Shown here: piece by piece, positions 37,863 through 47,250 of the stretch | Layout of the letters: each line of letters starts with the position of its first letter | How positions within the stretch are numbered: the stretch's first letter is position 1 | Assembly (NCBI RefSeq): GCF_040147005.1 | Contig: NZ_JAMSHO010000001.1 | Coordinates: 2,604,001 to 2,668,000, forward strand | Direction of reading: 5' to 3' | DNA from: Halomonas sp. H10-9-1 | Lineage (GTDB): Bacteria; Pseudomonadota; Gammaproteobacteria; Pseudomonadales; Halomonadaceae | Length of the DNA stretch: 64,000 nucleotides | The notes under the pieces: model-generated | What the model saw: the letters and a program-made list of their open reading frames with translations, nothing else | What the model was told of the DNA's origin: nothing | The model's database searches: none | Position numbers and translations under genes: made by a program

Positions 37863-37919
37863 TTTGAACTGCACCCCGAAGGTTGGATTGAGTGTCCAAC
37901 TTGCGAGGCGCAGTTCAAA
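37863..37919. mobile_element. 57-bp remnant resembling the two ends of an IS3-family element
   Basis: TTTGAACTGC (37863-37872) and GCAGTTCAAA (37910-37919) are perfect outer inverted repeats; inside lie GTTGGA and TCCAAC around TTGAGTG. The consensus TGAACTGCACCCCxxxxGTTGGA resembles terminal repeats of IS3/IS150-type elements as I remember them. No transposase remains and no target duplication is visible. Confidence 0.5.
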
Positions 37920-37956
37920 TCTTCGGGATGTTTCTTATGGCTTACCGCTAACGGTT

Positions 37957-37995
37957 CCCGGGTTCTATTGAAGCATTGCTTCAATAGAACCCGGG
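37957..37995 (-). repeat. 39-bp perfect palindrome at the 3' end of the acyltransferase gene
   Basis: CCCGGGTTCTATTGAAGCA and TGCTTCAATAGAACCCGGG flank a single T. The structure spans the stop codon (37981-37983) of the minus-strand acyltransferase gene. No T-tract follows, so it is either a protective 3' hairpin or a non-canonical terminator. Confidence 0.85.
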
Positions 37996-38880
37996 TTCGC
38001 CTTCCGGCCGGGTCTTGAAGCGCCGGTGCAGCCACAGGTACTGCTCGGGGTGCTTGCGGATTGCCGCCTCGATCACCGCATTGATGCGCGTGGCGTCGGC
38101 CACCTCATCGCCGCTGGGGAAATCCGCGAGCGGCGGCAGGTATTCGAGGGTATAGGTGCGGCCGTCCAGGTTGCGGTGAAAGACCAGTGGAATCACGGCT
38201 GCCCCGGTCATGCGGGCGATGCGCGCGGTCATCTTCACCGTGGCGGCCTGGATGCCGAAGAAGGGGGCGAAGACGCTGGCGTCGCGGCCGAAGTCCTGAT
38301 CCGGCGAATACCAGACCGCATGGCCGGCCTTGATCCGGCGTACCACGCCGCGCAGGTCATAACGATCGAGTACCGCATCGAAGTAGGGCGCGCGGGCATG
38401 CCCCATGAAGCGGGCGAAGAGAGGATTGTCGTGGGGGCGCTGCACGGCATCGGCGCGGAAGTAGAGCGAATGCAGGGCGGCTCCCAGGTCCAGGGTCGAG
38501 AAATGCACGCCGAGGATCAGTGCGCCCTTGCCCGCCGCCTGCAGCCGGGCGCGGTGCTCCTGGCCCTTGAATACTACCCGATGACGAAGGTGCTCCGGGT
38601 CGCGACACCAGCCGGTCGCGGTCTCCATCAGACCGATGCCGTTGGCGATAAAGGTCTTCCTGACCAGTCGCCGCTGCTGGTCGTCATCGAGCTCCGGGAA
38701 GCACAGCCTGAGGTTGGTCTCGGTGATATGCCGACGCCGCCCGGCGAGGCGCAGCGCCGCCAGCCCGATCAGCTTGCCGATCCACAGCTTGAGCCGCCAG
38801 GGCAGCCAGGCTGCCAGGTACATGGCCCCGATGGCCAGCCAGACATGCCAGTAGCGGGGATGGGCAAAATTCTGTCTCAT
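37981..38880 (-). CDS. Lipid A biosynthesis lauroyl/acyl transferase, LpxL family
   Basis: This 299-residue inner-membrane acyltransferase transfers an acyl chain to Kdo-lipid IVA or a similar lipid acceptor. The catalytic HX4D motif is in ILGVHFSTLDLGAAL; other family segments are YRADAVQRPHDNPLF, VWYSPDQDFGRDASVFAPFFGI (substrate site) and a single N-terminal membrane anchor (WLAIGAMYLAAWLPWRL). The start at the ATG 38880 is preceded within a few bases by one arm of a REP doublet, and the stop lies inside a long palindrome, so both ends sit in repeats. LpxL versus LpxM versus LpxP cannot be separated by eye. Confidence 0.85.
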   Translation of the reverse strand: MRQNFAHPRYWHVWLAIGAMYLAAWLPWRLKLWIGKLIGLAALRLAGRRRHITETNLRLCFPELDDDQQRRLVRKTFIANGIGLMETATGWCRDPEHLRHRVVFKGQEHRARLQAAGKGALILGVHFSTLDLGAALHSLYFRADAVQRPHDNPLFARFMGHARAPYFDAVLDRYDLRGVVRRIKAGHAVWYSPDQDFGRDASVFAPFFGIQAATVKMTARIARMTGAAVIPLVFHRNLDGRTYTLEYLPPLADFPSGDEVADATRINAVIEAAIRKHPEQYLWLHRRFKTRPEGEPGFY

Positions 38881-38954
38881 GGGGACAGACCCCAATTAAC
38901 GGACCGCTCCATGTGAACCCTCTCCTTCTACAAGGTTAATCGGGGTCTGTCCCC
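38881..38954. repeat. REP doublet (REPIN-like) between acyltransferase gene and alr
   Basis: GGGGACAGACCCCAATTAAC (38881-38900) and GTTAATCGGGGTCTGTCCCC (38935-38954) are inverted with one mismatch around a 34-base spacer. Each arm itself contains the small palindrome GGGGACAGACCCC. I recall this core next to REP-associated tyrosine transposases; none is in the window. The right arm encodes the last residues and stop codon of alr. Confidence 0.75.
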
Positions 38955-40069
38955 GGCTGTTCGTCCCCGACTGCTCCATGATACCGCCTCGGCACCCTTG
39001 GCAGCACCCCGGTGAGCAGGGTGTAGCTGATGGTATCGCAGTGTCGGGCCACCTCGTCCACCGGCAGCACCAGGCCGTTGGCCGCCCTGCCCCACAGCAC
39101 GACCTCGCTGCCGATGTCGGCCTCGGGAATAGCGGTGATATCGACGGTGAGCATGTCCATGGAGACCTTGCCGGCGATGGCGGCGCGCTTGCCTGCCACC
39201 AGCACTGGCGTGCCATCCATGGCATGACGGTCGTAGCCATCACCGTAGCCACACGCCACCACACCGATGCGCGTGGGGCGCGGGGTGAGCCAACGCCCGC
39301 CGTAGCCCACCGGTTCGCCGGCGGGAAGCTCGCGCACGGCGATGATCGCCGAGCGCAGGGTCATCACCGGGGCAAGCCGGAAGGTCACGTCATTGGGAAC
39401 CTCCAGCGGGTCGCTGCCGTAGAGCATTACGCCTGGGCGATTCCAGGCGCCGTGTGCCTCGGGGCGGGCCAGGGTCGCCGGCGAGTTGGCCAGGCAGAGC
39501 GGCGCACCCAGGCGCTGGGCCAGGGACTCGAGTCTCGCCATCTGGCGTTCGAAATAGCCGGTGTCCACCAGGTCGGCGGTGGCGAAGTGGCTCATCAGCT
39601 GCAAGTCGCAGGCGTGCCCCGGGGCAGCCAACAGGCGCTGCCATACCGCCTCGACACGCTCGGGAGAAAAGCCCAGGCGGTGCATGCCGGAATCCACCTT
39701 GACCCATACCGGGATCGGCTTCGCCGGGCGGTATGCCAGCAGCGCCTCCAGCTGCCAGTCGCTGTGCATCGCCATCCACAGACCCAGCGCTTCCACCCGG
39801 GCGAGCTCGTCGGCGGCAAAGATGCCCTCGAGCAGCACGATGGGGGCCGTGATACCCGCCTCGCGCAGGGTCACGGCCTCCTCGATGCAGGCCACCGCGA
39901 AGGCGGGAGCGACTCCTTCCAGGGCGCGCGCGCAGGCCACCGCACCATGGCCATAGGCGTCGGCCTTGATCACGGCGACACAGCGGCTCTCGGGAGCGCA
40001 CTCACAGGCGAGACGGTAATTGTGGCGCAAGGCGTCGAGGTCGATCTCGGCGATCAGCGGCCGGGCCAT
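38936..40069 (-). CDS. alr: Alanine racemase
   Basis: PLP-dependent interconversion of L- and D-alanine for peptidoglycan synthesis, cytosolic. The 377-residue length is slightly above the usual 355-365. The PLP Lys35 is in VAVIKADAYGHG, the SHFATAD and NSPATLARPEAHGAWNRPGVMLYG segments follow, and the catalytic-Tyr region is VACGYGDGYDRH. The ATG at 40069 has AGGAG 7 bases upstream. The C-terminal GDEQPGTDPD is read from the REP repeat and replaces the native end of the protein. Confidence 0.93.
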   Translation of the reverse strand: MARPLIAEIDLDALRHNYRLACECAPESRCVAVIKADAYGHGAVACARALEGVAPAFAVACIEEAVTLREAGITAPIVLLEGIFAADELARVEALGLWMAMHSDWQLEALLAYRPAKPIPVWVKVDSGMHRLGFSPERVEAVWQRLLAAPGHACDLQLMSHFATADLVDTGYFERQMARLESLAQRLGAPLCLANSPATLARPEAHGAWNRPGVMLYGSDPLEVPNDVTFRLAPVMTLRSAIIAVRELPAGEPVGYGGRWLTPRPTRIGVVACGYGDGYDRHAMDGTPVLVAGKRAAIAGKVSMDMLTVDITAIPEADIGSEVVLWGRAANGLVLPVDEVARHCDTISYTLLTGVLPRVPRRYHGAVGDEQPGTDPD

Positions 40070-40137
40070 GGCGGACTCCTGAACGGAAATGGATGGGAAA
40101 ACCGGAGATTATCGTTGCAAGCGCGCGGCAAATCACG

Positions 40138-40165
40138 AAAAAAGCCACCATATGAATGGTAGCTT
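40138..40165 (-). terminator. Terminator of the nlpD-rpoS operon
   Basis: On the minus strand AAGCTACCAT pairs with ATGGTGGCTT (one G-U pair), loop TCAT, followed by TTTTTCG. It ends transcription about 70 bases after rpoS. Confidence 0.8.
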
Positions 40166-40233
40166 ATCGCTGTTAATCACTAAATATGGCAAGAAATATG
40201 GCGAATCTTACGGCCCAAGACCACCCAGGACTA

Positions 40234-41217
40234 TCAGGCGAAGATGGCATCCAGGCTGAGCCCCTGCTTCTCGAGCACCCGGCGCAGCTTCTTCAAGGCC
40301 TCGACCTGGATCTGGCGGACCCGTTCCCGGGTCAGGCCGATCTCCTCCCCCACCTGCTCGAGGGTGGCCGCCTCGTGGCCGCGCAGACCGAAGCGACGCA
40401 CCACGACCTCGCGCTGCTTTTCGGTGAGTTCGGAGAGCCATTCGTCCACGAGCTGCTTGACGTCGCCGTCGAGCAGGCTCGACTCGGGGCCATGGTCGTT
40501 GTCGTCGGCCAGGGTCTCGATCAGCGGCTTGTCGCTGTCACCGCCCACCGGGTAGTCCACCGAGGAGATGCGCTCGTTGAGCCCCATCATTTTCTTGACA
40601 GCTTCCACCGGCTTGTCGAGGTGGTCGGCGATCTCCTCCGCAGTGGCCTCGTGATCGAGCTTCTGGGTCAGCTCGCGGGCCGCGCGCAGATAGATGTTGA
40701 GCTCCTTGACCACGTGGATGGGCAGGCGAATGGTGCGGGTCTGGTTCATCAGCGCCCGCTCGATGGTCTGGCGGATCCACCAGGTGGCATAGGTGGAGAA
40801 GCGGAAGCCGCGCTCGGGGTCGAACTTCTCCACGGCACGGATCAACCCGAGGTTACCCTCCTCGATCAAGTCGAGTAGCGAGAGGCCGCGGTTGAGGTAG
40901 CGCCTGGCGATCTTCACCACCAACCGCAGGTTGGACTCGATCATGCGCGAGCGGCCCAGCGGGTCGCCCTTCTGGGCCAGGCGGCCGTAGAAGACCTCCT
41001 CCTCGGGAGTCAGCAGCGGCGAGAAGCCGATCTCATTGAGGTAGATCTGGGTGGCGTCGAGGCTCTGGTGGCTGTAGCGGTCCTCGCGGGTCAGTGCCTT
41101 CTCGAAGGCCGCCTCGTCGTCACCCTCCGGCTCGTCGATGGCATCGACGATGTTGTTATCCTTCTCCTCGAGCGTGTCCAGATCCACATCCTGAAGGTCC
41201 CGTTCAAGCATGCTCAT
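40234..41217 (-). CDS. rpoS: RNA polymerase sigma factor RpoS (sigma-38)
   Basis: Stationary-phase and general stress sigma factor; 327 residues (E. coli 330). Region 1.2: [21 protein letters not shown]. Region 2: [57 protein letters not shown] (core binding and -10 recognition). Region 4: [37 protein letters not shown] (-35 recognition). The length and the acidic N-terminus without long region 1.1 separate it from RpoD. It is the last gene of the nlpD-rpoS unit, 108 bases after nlpD; a promoter inside nlpD is usual in relatives but I cannot pinpoint it here. Confidence 0.96.
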   Translation of the reverse strand: MSMLERDLQDVDLDTLEEKDNNIVDAIDEPEGDDEAAFEKALTREDRYSHQSLDATQIYLNEIGFSPLLTPEEEVFYGRLAQKGDPLGRSRMIESNLRLVVKIARRYLNRGLSLLDLIEEGNLGLIRAVEKFDPERGFRFSTYATWWIRQTIERALMNQTRTIRLPIHVVKELNIYLRAARELTQKLDHEATAEEIADHLDKPVEAVKKMMGLNERISSVDYPVGGDSDKPLIETLADDNDHGPESSLLDGDVKQLVDEWLSELTEKQREVVVRRFGLRGHEAATLEQVGEEIGLTRERVRQIQVEALKKLRRVLEKQGLSLDAIFA

Positions 41218-41325
41218 CGATGGCTACCCCGTACTTGCGTCCTGTCGCCGATGCCCTAGAGCATCGGCGAAACCGATTATTATTGTGTGACAGTCACGCC
41301 GGGACGTATCCAGCGGGGCGCGGCC

Positions 41326-42462
41326 TCAGCGTGAGGGCAGGTAGCCCAGGGGGTCCTGGGGTTGGCCATCCTTGCGCACCTCGAAATGCAGCCTGACGTC
41401 CTCGGCATCGCTGTCGCCCATGGTGGCAATCACCTCCCCAGCCTCGACCACGTCATTCTCGCTTACCCGCAGCGTGTCGTTGTGGGCGTAGGCACTCAGG
41501 AACTGGTCGTTATGCTTGAGCAGAATCAGCTTGCCGTAGCCCCTGACACCGCTGCCCGCATAAACCACGATCCCGGGCCCTGCCGCCTTGACAGGTTGCC
41601 CCTTTTGTCCGGCGATATCAATGCCGGCGGTAATCGCGCCACCATCGCCGAACTGACCGACCACATCGCCACTTGCCGGCCACTGCCAGGGCACCTCGGC
41701 GACCGGTGAATAGGTCCGCGAGCCGCGATCCACACCCTGGGTGCCGCCGGCAACGGCGGTGCCTGCATCGGCCTCGGTGGCCTCTTCACGCGGTGCCTGA
41801 CTGGCCACTTCGCGGGCAGGTTCTTCCCGGTCAGCGGCCTCGGCCACTTCTGGGGCCTCACTCGCCTCGGCGACCTGCCCGGCCTCACCTTCGGCATCGC
41901 GCTCGCTACGCTCGGCCAGGTCTCGCTCGCTCAGGCTGCCATCGGCGCCGGGGCTATCCGGCGAGTAGACCGGTCCCGGACCACTGTCGTCGTCGGCAGC
42001 CGCCTGGGACACGTCCTCGCCGGCGGTGGCAGCGGCGCGATCGGCGCGGGACACGGTCTCGATCTCACCGCTGGGCAGCAGCCACTCCATGTCGCCGGAG
42101 TCGGCCTCGGCCTGGGCGCCGCCGAGCGGCGTGGCCACCGCCACGGCGCTTGCGCCGTCGTCAGTCGGCCGAGCCGCCGGCACTCCTCCGTCCGCCCCGC
42201 CTTCGAGCACCAGGCGCTGGCCCGGCTGGATCTCGTAGGGCGGGCCAATGCGGTTGAGTCGTGCCAGATCGCGGTAGTCCATGTCATGGCGCCAGGCGAT
42301 GCCGTAGAGGGTATCGCCCCGCTCAACGGTATAGTGGCTCGCCCCGGAGTCCGAACGGCTCGCCGACAGATCGCGCACCGGCACCTGCCCCGGAGAGTCC
42401 TGCTGACTGGCACAACCGGCCATCGCCAGGGCCAGGCCCGAAATCATCAATACCTTACGCAT
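41326..42462 (-). CDS. nlpD: Murein hydrolase activator lipoprotein NlpD
   Basis: This 378-residue outer-membrane lipoprotein has lipobox LAMAGC (Cys17), one LysM domain (HYTVERGDTLYGIAWRHDM ... IQPGQRLVLEG, about 43-88), a long acidic linker rich in Glu/Ala/Asp, and a C-terminal LytM/M23 domain (about 265-375). The first LytM metal ligand is absent (ITAGIDIAG in place of HxGxD), while YAHND and LHFEVR remain, the same degeneration as E. coli NlpD. It therefore activates an amidase (AmiC-type) at the septum and is not itself a hydrolase. The ATG at 42462 follows AAGGAGGAAGG. Its start overlaps the stop of the DUF368 gene by 8 bases. Confidence 0.92.
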   Translation of the reverse strand: MRKVLMISGLALAMAGCASQQDSPGQVPVRDLSASRSDSGASHYTVERGDTLYGIAWRHDMDYRDLARLNRIGPPYEIQPGQRLVLEGGADGGVPAARPTDDGASAVAVATPLGGAQAEADSGDMEWLLPSGEIETVSRADRAAATAGEDVSQAAADDDSGPGPVYSPDSPGADGSLSERDLAERSERDAEGEAGQVAEASEAPEVAEAADREEPAREVASQAPREEATEADAGTAVAGGTQGVDRGSRTYSPVAEVPWQWPASGDVVGQFGDGGAITAGIDIAGQKGQPVKAAGPGIVVYAGSGVRGYGKLILLKHNDQFLSAYAHNDTLRVSENDVVEAGEVIATMGDSDAEDVRLHFEVRKDGQPQDPLGYLPSR

Positions 42463-43480
42463 CAGAGCCTTCCTCCTTGTTTGCCCCTTGAGAGCTTGCC
42501 CCTCGAGAGTCTGCCATATCAGGGCTTGCCCCATGTGAACGCTTCCCACGCATGGTTGCCGGGCGTCGCCCGGCGCGGTCGAGCAGCAGCACGCCGATCG
42601 CCCCCGCCAGCATCAGCGCCACCACGGCCACCAGTTGCGGGGCATCACCGGTGAGCAGGGCGTAGTCGCCCGGTGTCAGGTAGCGGTAGTCCAGTGGAAT
42701 CATCTGTCCCTCCGGGCCGAGCTGGTAGCGTATCAGCTCTCGCCACGGCCAGAGTACCGGCAACGAACCGATGATGAAGCCCACCAGCAACTGCAGGGTA
42801 CCGGTATGGAAGCGGTCGAGCAGCCAGGAGAGCAGCCGTGAAAAGGCGAACAGCCCGACGGCACAACCCAGCCCGAACAGCCCGATCAGCCCCAGGTCGA
42901 AGCCGCGGATGCCGTCCATCACGGTGCCATAGAGGCCCATGGTCAGCAGCAGGAAACTGCCCGAGACCCCGGGCAGGATCATGGCGCTGATGGCAATCGC
43001 ACCGCCTACCAGCAACATCACCTCACGGCTGCCCAGCTCGGTCACCAGCGGCATCAGCGAGGGCAGGCCGTGGGCCAGCAGCAAGCCACCGACCAGCGGT
43101 AGGATATGCCACCAGCGCCAGTCGGCAGGATGTCGGCTGACCACCAGCGCCGAAGCCAGCACCAGCCCGAAGAAGAAGCCGTTGAGCAGCAGGGGGTGGG
43201 CCTCCATCAGCCACACCACCAGGTGAGCAACGCTGACCAGGCTGACGGCGATGCCCAGCAGCAGCGGCAGCAGGAAGGGCAGATTGAGATGGGCCACCAG
43301 GCCAGCACTCCCGCCCCGGCGCCAGGCGCCGAAGGCGCTGGGCCCGAACTGCTTGATGGTATGGATCAACTCCTCGTAGATGCCTGTGATAAAGGCGATG
43401 GTGCCACCGGAAACGCCGGGGACCGCGTCGGCGGCGCCCATGCCGGCGCCCCTGAGGATGATACCGAGGTATCGCTTCAA
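42455..43480 (-). CDS. DUF368 membrane protein, PopT-type undecaprenyl-phosphate translocase candidate
   Basis: This 341-residue polytopic inner-membrane protein has about eight hydrophobic segments and two inverted-topology halves, each opening with a PGVSG motif (AADAVPGVSGGTIAFITGIYE near residue 20 and AMILPGVSGSFLLLTMGLYG near 175). DUF368 proteins have been linked to recycling of the lipid carrier undecaprenyl phosphate (PopT). The TTG start at 43480 has AGGAG 7 bases upstream. The C-terminal 35 residues are polar and Ser/Gly-rich. It lies 13 bases after pcm and overlaps nlpD, placing it in the rpoS operon next to an envelope gene. Confidence 0.85.
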   Translation of the reverse strand: MKRYLGIILRGAGMGAADAVPGVSGGTIAFITGIYEELIHTIKQFGPSAFGAWRRGGSAGLVAHLNLPFLLPLLLGIAVSLVSVAHLVVWLMEAHPLLLNGFFFGLVLASALVVSRHPADWRWWHILPLVGGLLLAHGLPSLMPLVTELGSREVMLLVGGAIAISAMILPGVSGSFLLLTMGLYGTVMDGIRGFDLGLIGLFGLGCAVGLFAFSRLLSWLLDRFHTGTLQLLVGFIIGSLPVLWPWRELIRYQLGPEGQMIPLDYRYLTPGDYALLTGDAPQLVAVVALMLAGAIGVLLLDRAGRRPATMRGKRSHGASPDMADSRGASSQGANKEEGSDA

Positions 43481-43493
43481 CAGCGGACTCCTT

Positions 43494-44174
43494 TCAACGA
43501 ATGACGCCCTCGAGTAGCGGCACAAAGCGCACCGGCTCCAGCCGTCGCTGCTCGAACTTGTTGTCCTGGCGCTGGATACGCGTCAGCCACTGGCGGCCGC
43601 GAGCATCGGACAGCGGGGTAATCAGCACGCCACCCTCGGCGAGCTGGGCGAGCAGCGCTGCCGGCAGCTCGCTGGCACAGGCGGTCAGCAGGATGACGTC
43701 GAAGGGCGCGGCCTCGTCCCAGCCATGACCGCCGTCAGCGAGGCGCAAGTGAGCATTGTGCACGCCCAGCAGACGCAGCCGCTCGGCGGCGCGACGGTGC
43801 AAGGCATTGATCCGTTCGATGGACCAGAGTTCCGGCACCAGCCGCGAGAGGACCAGGGTCTGGTAGCCGGAGCCGGTGCCGATCTCCAGCACTCGCTGTG
43901 GCGATGCCTGCAGCACCAGTTCGGTCATGCGCGCCACCATCCACGGCTGGGAGAGAGTCTGGCCATGGCCGATGGGCAGAGAGGTATCCTCGTAGGCGCG
44001 GTGGGACAACGCCTCGTCCAGAAACAGGTGGCGAGGCTCACGGCCGAGGGTCTCGAGCACCCGAGGATCGCGGATGCCCTGGGCAACCAGGCGTTCCAGC
44101 ATCCGGTCGCGGGTACGCTGGGAGGTCATGCCCACCCCGCGCACCAGCTCGGCCAGGCGTTCAGGTGAGTGCAT
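43494..44174 (-). CDS. pcm: Protein-L-isoaspartate O-methyltransferase
   Basis: Repairs isoaspartyl residues in aged proteins by SAM-dependent methylation. 226 residues from the ATG at 44174, which overlaps surE by 14 bases; an ATG 15 codons in ([11 protein letters not shown]) is the E. coli-like alternative. Motif I is [16 protein letters not shown], preceded by the family substrate segment [22 protein letters not shown] and followed by [24 protein letters not shown]. It sits between surE and the DUF368 gene in the conserved rpoS block. Confidence 0.94.
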   Translation of the reverse strand: MHSPERLAELVRGVGMTSQRTRDRMLERLVAQGIRDPRVLETLGREPRHLFLDEALSHRAYEDTSLPIGHGQTLSQPWMVARMTELVLQASPQRVLEIGTGSGYQTLVLSRLVPELWSIERINALHRRAAERLRLLGVHNAHLRLADGGHGWDEAAPFDVILLTACASELPAALLAQLAEGGVLITPLSDARGRQWLTRIQRQDNKFEQRRLEPVRFVPLLEGVIR

Positions 44175-44907
44175 CCAGCCAGCCCTTTACATCCGCGATA
44201 GCCGCATGCCGGGTGAGGTCGGTCTGCAGCGGGGTAATGGAAACGAAGCCAGCCTCCACAGCGGCGAAGTCGGTATCGGTGCCATCGTCGGCGTTCGCGC
44301 CCACGGCGGCGATCCACCAGCGCACCCGACCACGGGGATCGCGTACCTCCTGGGGCCGTGCCGCGGGACCGCGATAGCCCAGGCGGGTCACCCGGAAACC
44401 CTGGATCTCGTCCCAGGGCAGGTCAGGCACATTGACATTGATCAGGCTGCGCGGCGGCAGCGAGAGCTGTTCCGCGGCCCCCACCAGGCTCGCCGCCACC
44501 CGGCCGGCCGTCTCGAAGTGGCGATGGCCCACCAGCGACATGGCGATGGCCGTCATGCCCAGGTTGCGCCCCTCCATGGCGGCGGCGACAGTGCCGGAGT
44601 AGAGAACGTCATCGCCCAGGTTGCCGCCATGATTGATGCCCGAGATCACCAGGTCGGGCTTCTCGTTCCAGACGCCGTTGACACCCAGGTAGACACAATC
44701 CGCCGGCGTGCCATCCACGCTGTAGAAGCCGTTGTCCAGCGCCGACATCGCCAGCGGGCGGGTCAGGGTCAGTGAGTTGCTGGCCCCGCTCTTGTCGCGG
44801 TCCGGCGCCACCACACGCAGTTTGGCATGAGGGGCCAAGGCATCGTGCAGGGCGCGCAGTCCGGGGGCATGCACGCCATCATCATTGGAGAGCAGCAGTC
44901 GGCGCAT
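44161..44907 (-). CDS. surE: 5'/3'-nucleotidase SurE
   Basis: This 248-residue divalent-metal phosphatase acts on nucleoside 5'- and 3'-monophosphates and is linked to stationary-phase survival. The metal motif SNDDG is at residues 7-11, the second site in [13 protein letters not shown], and the third in [25 protein letters not shown]. The ATG at 44907 has GAGGA 7 bases upstream; a longer open frame upstream would overlap truD and is rejected. The stop overlaps pcm. Confidence 0.95.
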   Translation of the reverse strand: MRRLLLSNDDGVHAPGLRALHDALAPHAKLRVVAPDRDKSGASNSLTLTRPLAMSALDNGFYSVDGTPADCVYLGVNGVWNEKPDLVISGINHGGNLGDDVLYSGTVAAAMEGRNLGMTAIAMSLVGHRHFETAGRVAASLVGAAEQLSLPPRSLINVNVPDLPWDEIQGFRVTRLGYRGPAARPQEVRDPRGRVRWWIAAVGANADDGTDTDFAAVEAGFVSITPLQTDLTRHAAIADVKGWLDALT

Positions 44908-44933
44908 CTGGAATCCTCGCGTAGGCGCACCCG

Positions 44934-46010
44934 TCACAGGGTCGGGTGCGCGATCAATTCTCGAAGTACTGCGGTAGCGAAGGCGCCGCGGGGCAGCGTA
45001 AAGGCGAGCCACAGCTCGCCTTCACCGCGCTCGAGGCTCGCCTCCACCAGGCGCAGGCGCAGCGGCCGACGCCCCAGACGCACGCCGGCCGCCTCGAGGC
45101 CTGCGCACAGCGCCGGGAAGCGGTTGGCCAGGCGCACCTCGCGAGCCAGCGCCTCCCCCCTCGCCACCGACACCCCGGTGCCCCACAGCACGCCACTCGG
45201 GTGCAGGTCGAGGCGCGCCGCGCGGTCCTCGAGCCCGGCATCGAGCGACTCGACGGTGAACTGGCTGGCGGTGCCGTCGAGGTTGGCCACCTCACCCGCC
45301 AGCAGTCGGTCCCAGCCGCCCTCGTGGATACGCTCGGCAAGCTGCTCGTTGAACAGGAAGCTACGCGCCGCCGAGAGCAACATGCCGTCGCGGTCATCGC
45401 GCTTGCGCCAGCCGCGGGCCAGCAGTGAGCGGGCGCGCAGCAGGTTACGCCCGTCCGGCCCGAAGCGCTGCGGGCCAAAATAGTTGGCTACCCCACGCTC
45501 GAGCAGGCGCTCCCAGCGAGCCGCGAAGGCAGCGTCGCTCACGACCGGCCCGGTCAGGCGCAGCCGGAAGCGATTGGCTCGATGCACGCCGCGCTTGAGC
45601 TTGCGCGGATGGCGCGCCATCTCCAACACCCGCACACCACTCGCAGCCAGGGCCTCGCGCAATCCCGCCGGCGCCTCGCGGCCCGGCAGCTGCACCGATA
45701 GCCACTGGCGGGTCACCGCGACCCGGTCCTTCATTCCCGAGTAGCCCACCGCCCGCGGCGAGGCTTCACATAGCCGTGCAAGCTCCTTCACCGCCATGGC
45801 GGTGGTCAGGCCGCGCTTCTCGATATAGAGCCAGAGATGTTCGCCCTCCCCCTCGGGGGTGAAATCGAGCACCTCCTCGACCATGAAGTCCTCGGGGCGC
45901 GCCCGGTAGTCCCCGGCCACTGGTGGACCAAGCTCGGCATCGAGCACCCGCGGCCAGGCCGGCGGCCAGTCGATGGCATCGACCCGAGGTTGTGTAGCGG
46001 TATCACTCAC
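44934..46010 (-). CDS. truD: tRNA pseudouridine(13) synthase
   Basis: Makes pseudouridine 13 in tRNA-Glu. 358 residues (E. coli 349). The N-terminal [11 protein letters not shown] and catalytic-Asp95 segment [20 protein letters not shown] are diagnostic, as are [14 protein letters not shown] and [15 protein letters not shown]. The GTG start at 46010 overlaps the ispF stop by 4 bases (GTGA). Confidence 0.95.
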   Translation of the reverse strand: MSDTATQPRVDAIDWPPAWPRVLDAELGPPVAGDYRARPEDFMVEEVLDFTPEGEGEHLWLYIEKRGLTTAMAVKELARLCEASPRAVGYSGMKDRVAVTRQWLSVQLPGREAPAGLREALAASGVRVLEMARHPRKLKRGVHRANRFRLRLTGPVVSDAAFAARWERLLERGVANYFGPQRFGPDGRNLLRARSLLARGWRKRDDRDGMLLSAARSFLFNEQLAERIHEGGWDRLLAGEVANLDGTASQFTVESLDAGLEDRAARLDLHPSGVLWGTGVSVARGEALAREVRLANRFPALCAGLEAAGVRLGRRPLRLRLVEASLERGEGELWLAFTLPRGAFATAVLRELIAHPTL

Positions 46011-46516
46011 CGGCGTTCGCCCGACTGTCCTAAAATCGTCCCCGAGACCGGCAGCAGCAGCACTACCGCCGCGGCGGCAATGCCCTCGCCACGGCCGGTA
46101 AAGCCCAGACGCTCGGTGGTGGTGGCCTTGACGTTGACGGCTCCGCGCCCGACCCCCAGGTCAGCGGCAATATTGGCCGCCATCGCCTCGATATGGCGAG
46201 CCATCCTGGGCGCCTGGGCCATCAGGGTGGCATCGAGATTACCGACCCGATAGCCGGCCGCCTGCACCAGGGCCACCACGCGGCGCAGTAGATCGCGACT
46301 ATCGGCGCCCTCCCAGGCCGGGTCGGTATCGGGGAAGTGCCGCCCGATATCGCCCAGCGCACAGGCGCCCAGCAGGGCGTCGCTGATGGCATGCAGCAGT
46401 ACATCGCCATCGGAGTGTGCGACAAAGCCGCGCTCGAAGGGGACGGCAACGCCGCCGATCATCAGGTGGTCGCCCTCGCCGAAGCGGTGGACATCGAAAC
46501 CATGGCCGATTCGCAT
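46007..46516 (-). CDS. ispF: 2-C-methyl-D-erythritol 2,4-cyclodiphosphate synthase
   Basis: MEP-pathway cyclase forming MEcPP; 169 residues, trimeric. Zn ligands Asp8 and His10 are in [12 protein letters not shown], the third His in [16 protein letters not shown], and the hydrophobic-cavity segment is at [16 protein letters not shown]. Two ATGs in tandem (46519 and 46516); the second gives the E. coli-like N-terminus and a 5-base spacing to GGAG. It overlaps ispD at one end and truD at the other. Confidence 0.95.
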   Translation of the reverse strand: MRIGHGFDVHRFGEGDHLMIGGVAVPFERGFVAHSDGDVLLHAISDALLGACALGDIGRHFPDTDPAWEGADSRDLLRRVVALVQAAGYRVGNLDATLMAQAPRMARHIEAMAANIAADLGVGRGAVNVKATTTERLGFTGRGEGIAAAAVVLLLPVSGTILGQSGERR

Positions 46517-47250
46517 CATCTCTCCGCAACGCCCGCCGGCGTCGTCTCGCTGTACGCCGAGGCCTGGGCGGCCAGGATCATGCCGGCCAGGGCCAGGTCC
46601 TCGGGATGGGTGATCTTGAGGTTGTCGCGACGTCCGGGCACCAGCCGCGGTGCCTGGCCCAGGGCTTCCACCGCGGAGGCCTCGTCGGTGACCGCCACGC
46701 CGGACGCCGCGGCGTCTCGCAGCGCCCGTAGCAGCAGGCCGTAGCGAAAGCCCTGGGGCGTATAGGCGTGCCAGAGGCCCGCGCGGGGCTCGGTAAGGGC
46801 GACCCGACCGTTGCCGTCGTCGCGCTTCATGGTGTCGGCCACCGGCGCTGCCAGCAGCCCACCTACCGGATCGTCTGCCAGGACGCGCATCAGCCGACCC
46901 AGGTCCGCCACGCTGACGCAGGGACGCGCCACGTCATGGACCAGCACCAGGTCGTCGCCATGGGCCTCGGACGCGATGGCGGCCAGGGCGTTGGCCACGG
47001 AGTCGGCGCGCTCGACGCCCCCGGGCACCCGGCGCCAGTCGGCGAAGGGTACCCAGGCGGGGTCGAACCAGCCATCATCGGGATCCAGGCAGAGGCAGAG
47101 CCTGGCCTCGGGCAGGGCGGCGTGCAGCCGTACCAGCGTATGAGCCAACACCGGGCTCCCCCGCAGCGACAGGTACTGCTTGGGGCGATCCGCGCCCATG
47201 CGCCGCCCCCGCCCCGCCGCCGGCACCACCAGCCAGGGAGCCGCACTCAC
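46516..47250 (-). CDS. ispD: 2-C-methyl-D-erythritol 4-phosphate cytidylyltransferase
   Basis: CTP-dependent MEP-pathway transferase; 244 residues. The nucleotide loop [18 protein letters not shown] is at residues 10-27, followed by [29 protein letters not shown] and [14 protein letters not shown], and the C-terminal [19 protein letters not shown]. The GTG start at 47250 overlaps the ftsB stop by 4 bases. It pairs with ispF as in most gammaproteobacteria. The open frame on the other strand across this gene is an antisense artefact. Confidence 0.95.
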   Translation of the reverse strand: MSAAPWLVVPAAGRGRRMGADRPKQYLSLRGSPVLAHTLVRLHAALPEARLCLCLDPDDGWFDPAWVPFADWRRVPGGVERADSVANALAAIASEAHGDDLVLVHDVARPCVSVADLGRLMRVLADDPVGGLLAAPVADTMKRDDGNGRVALTEPRAGLWHAYTPQGFRYGLLLRALRDAAASGVAVTDEASAVEALGQAPRLVPGRRDNLKITHPEDLALAGMILAAQASAYSETTPAGVAER

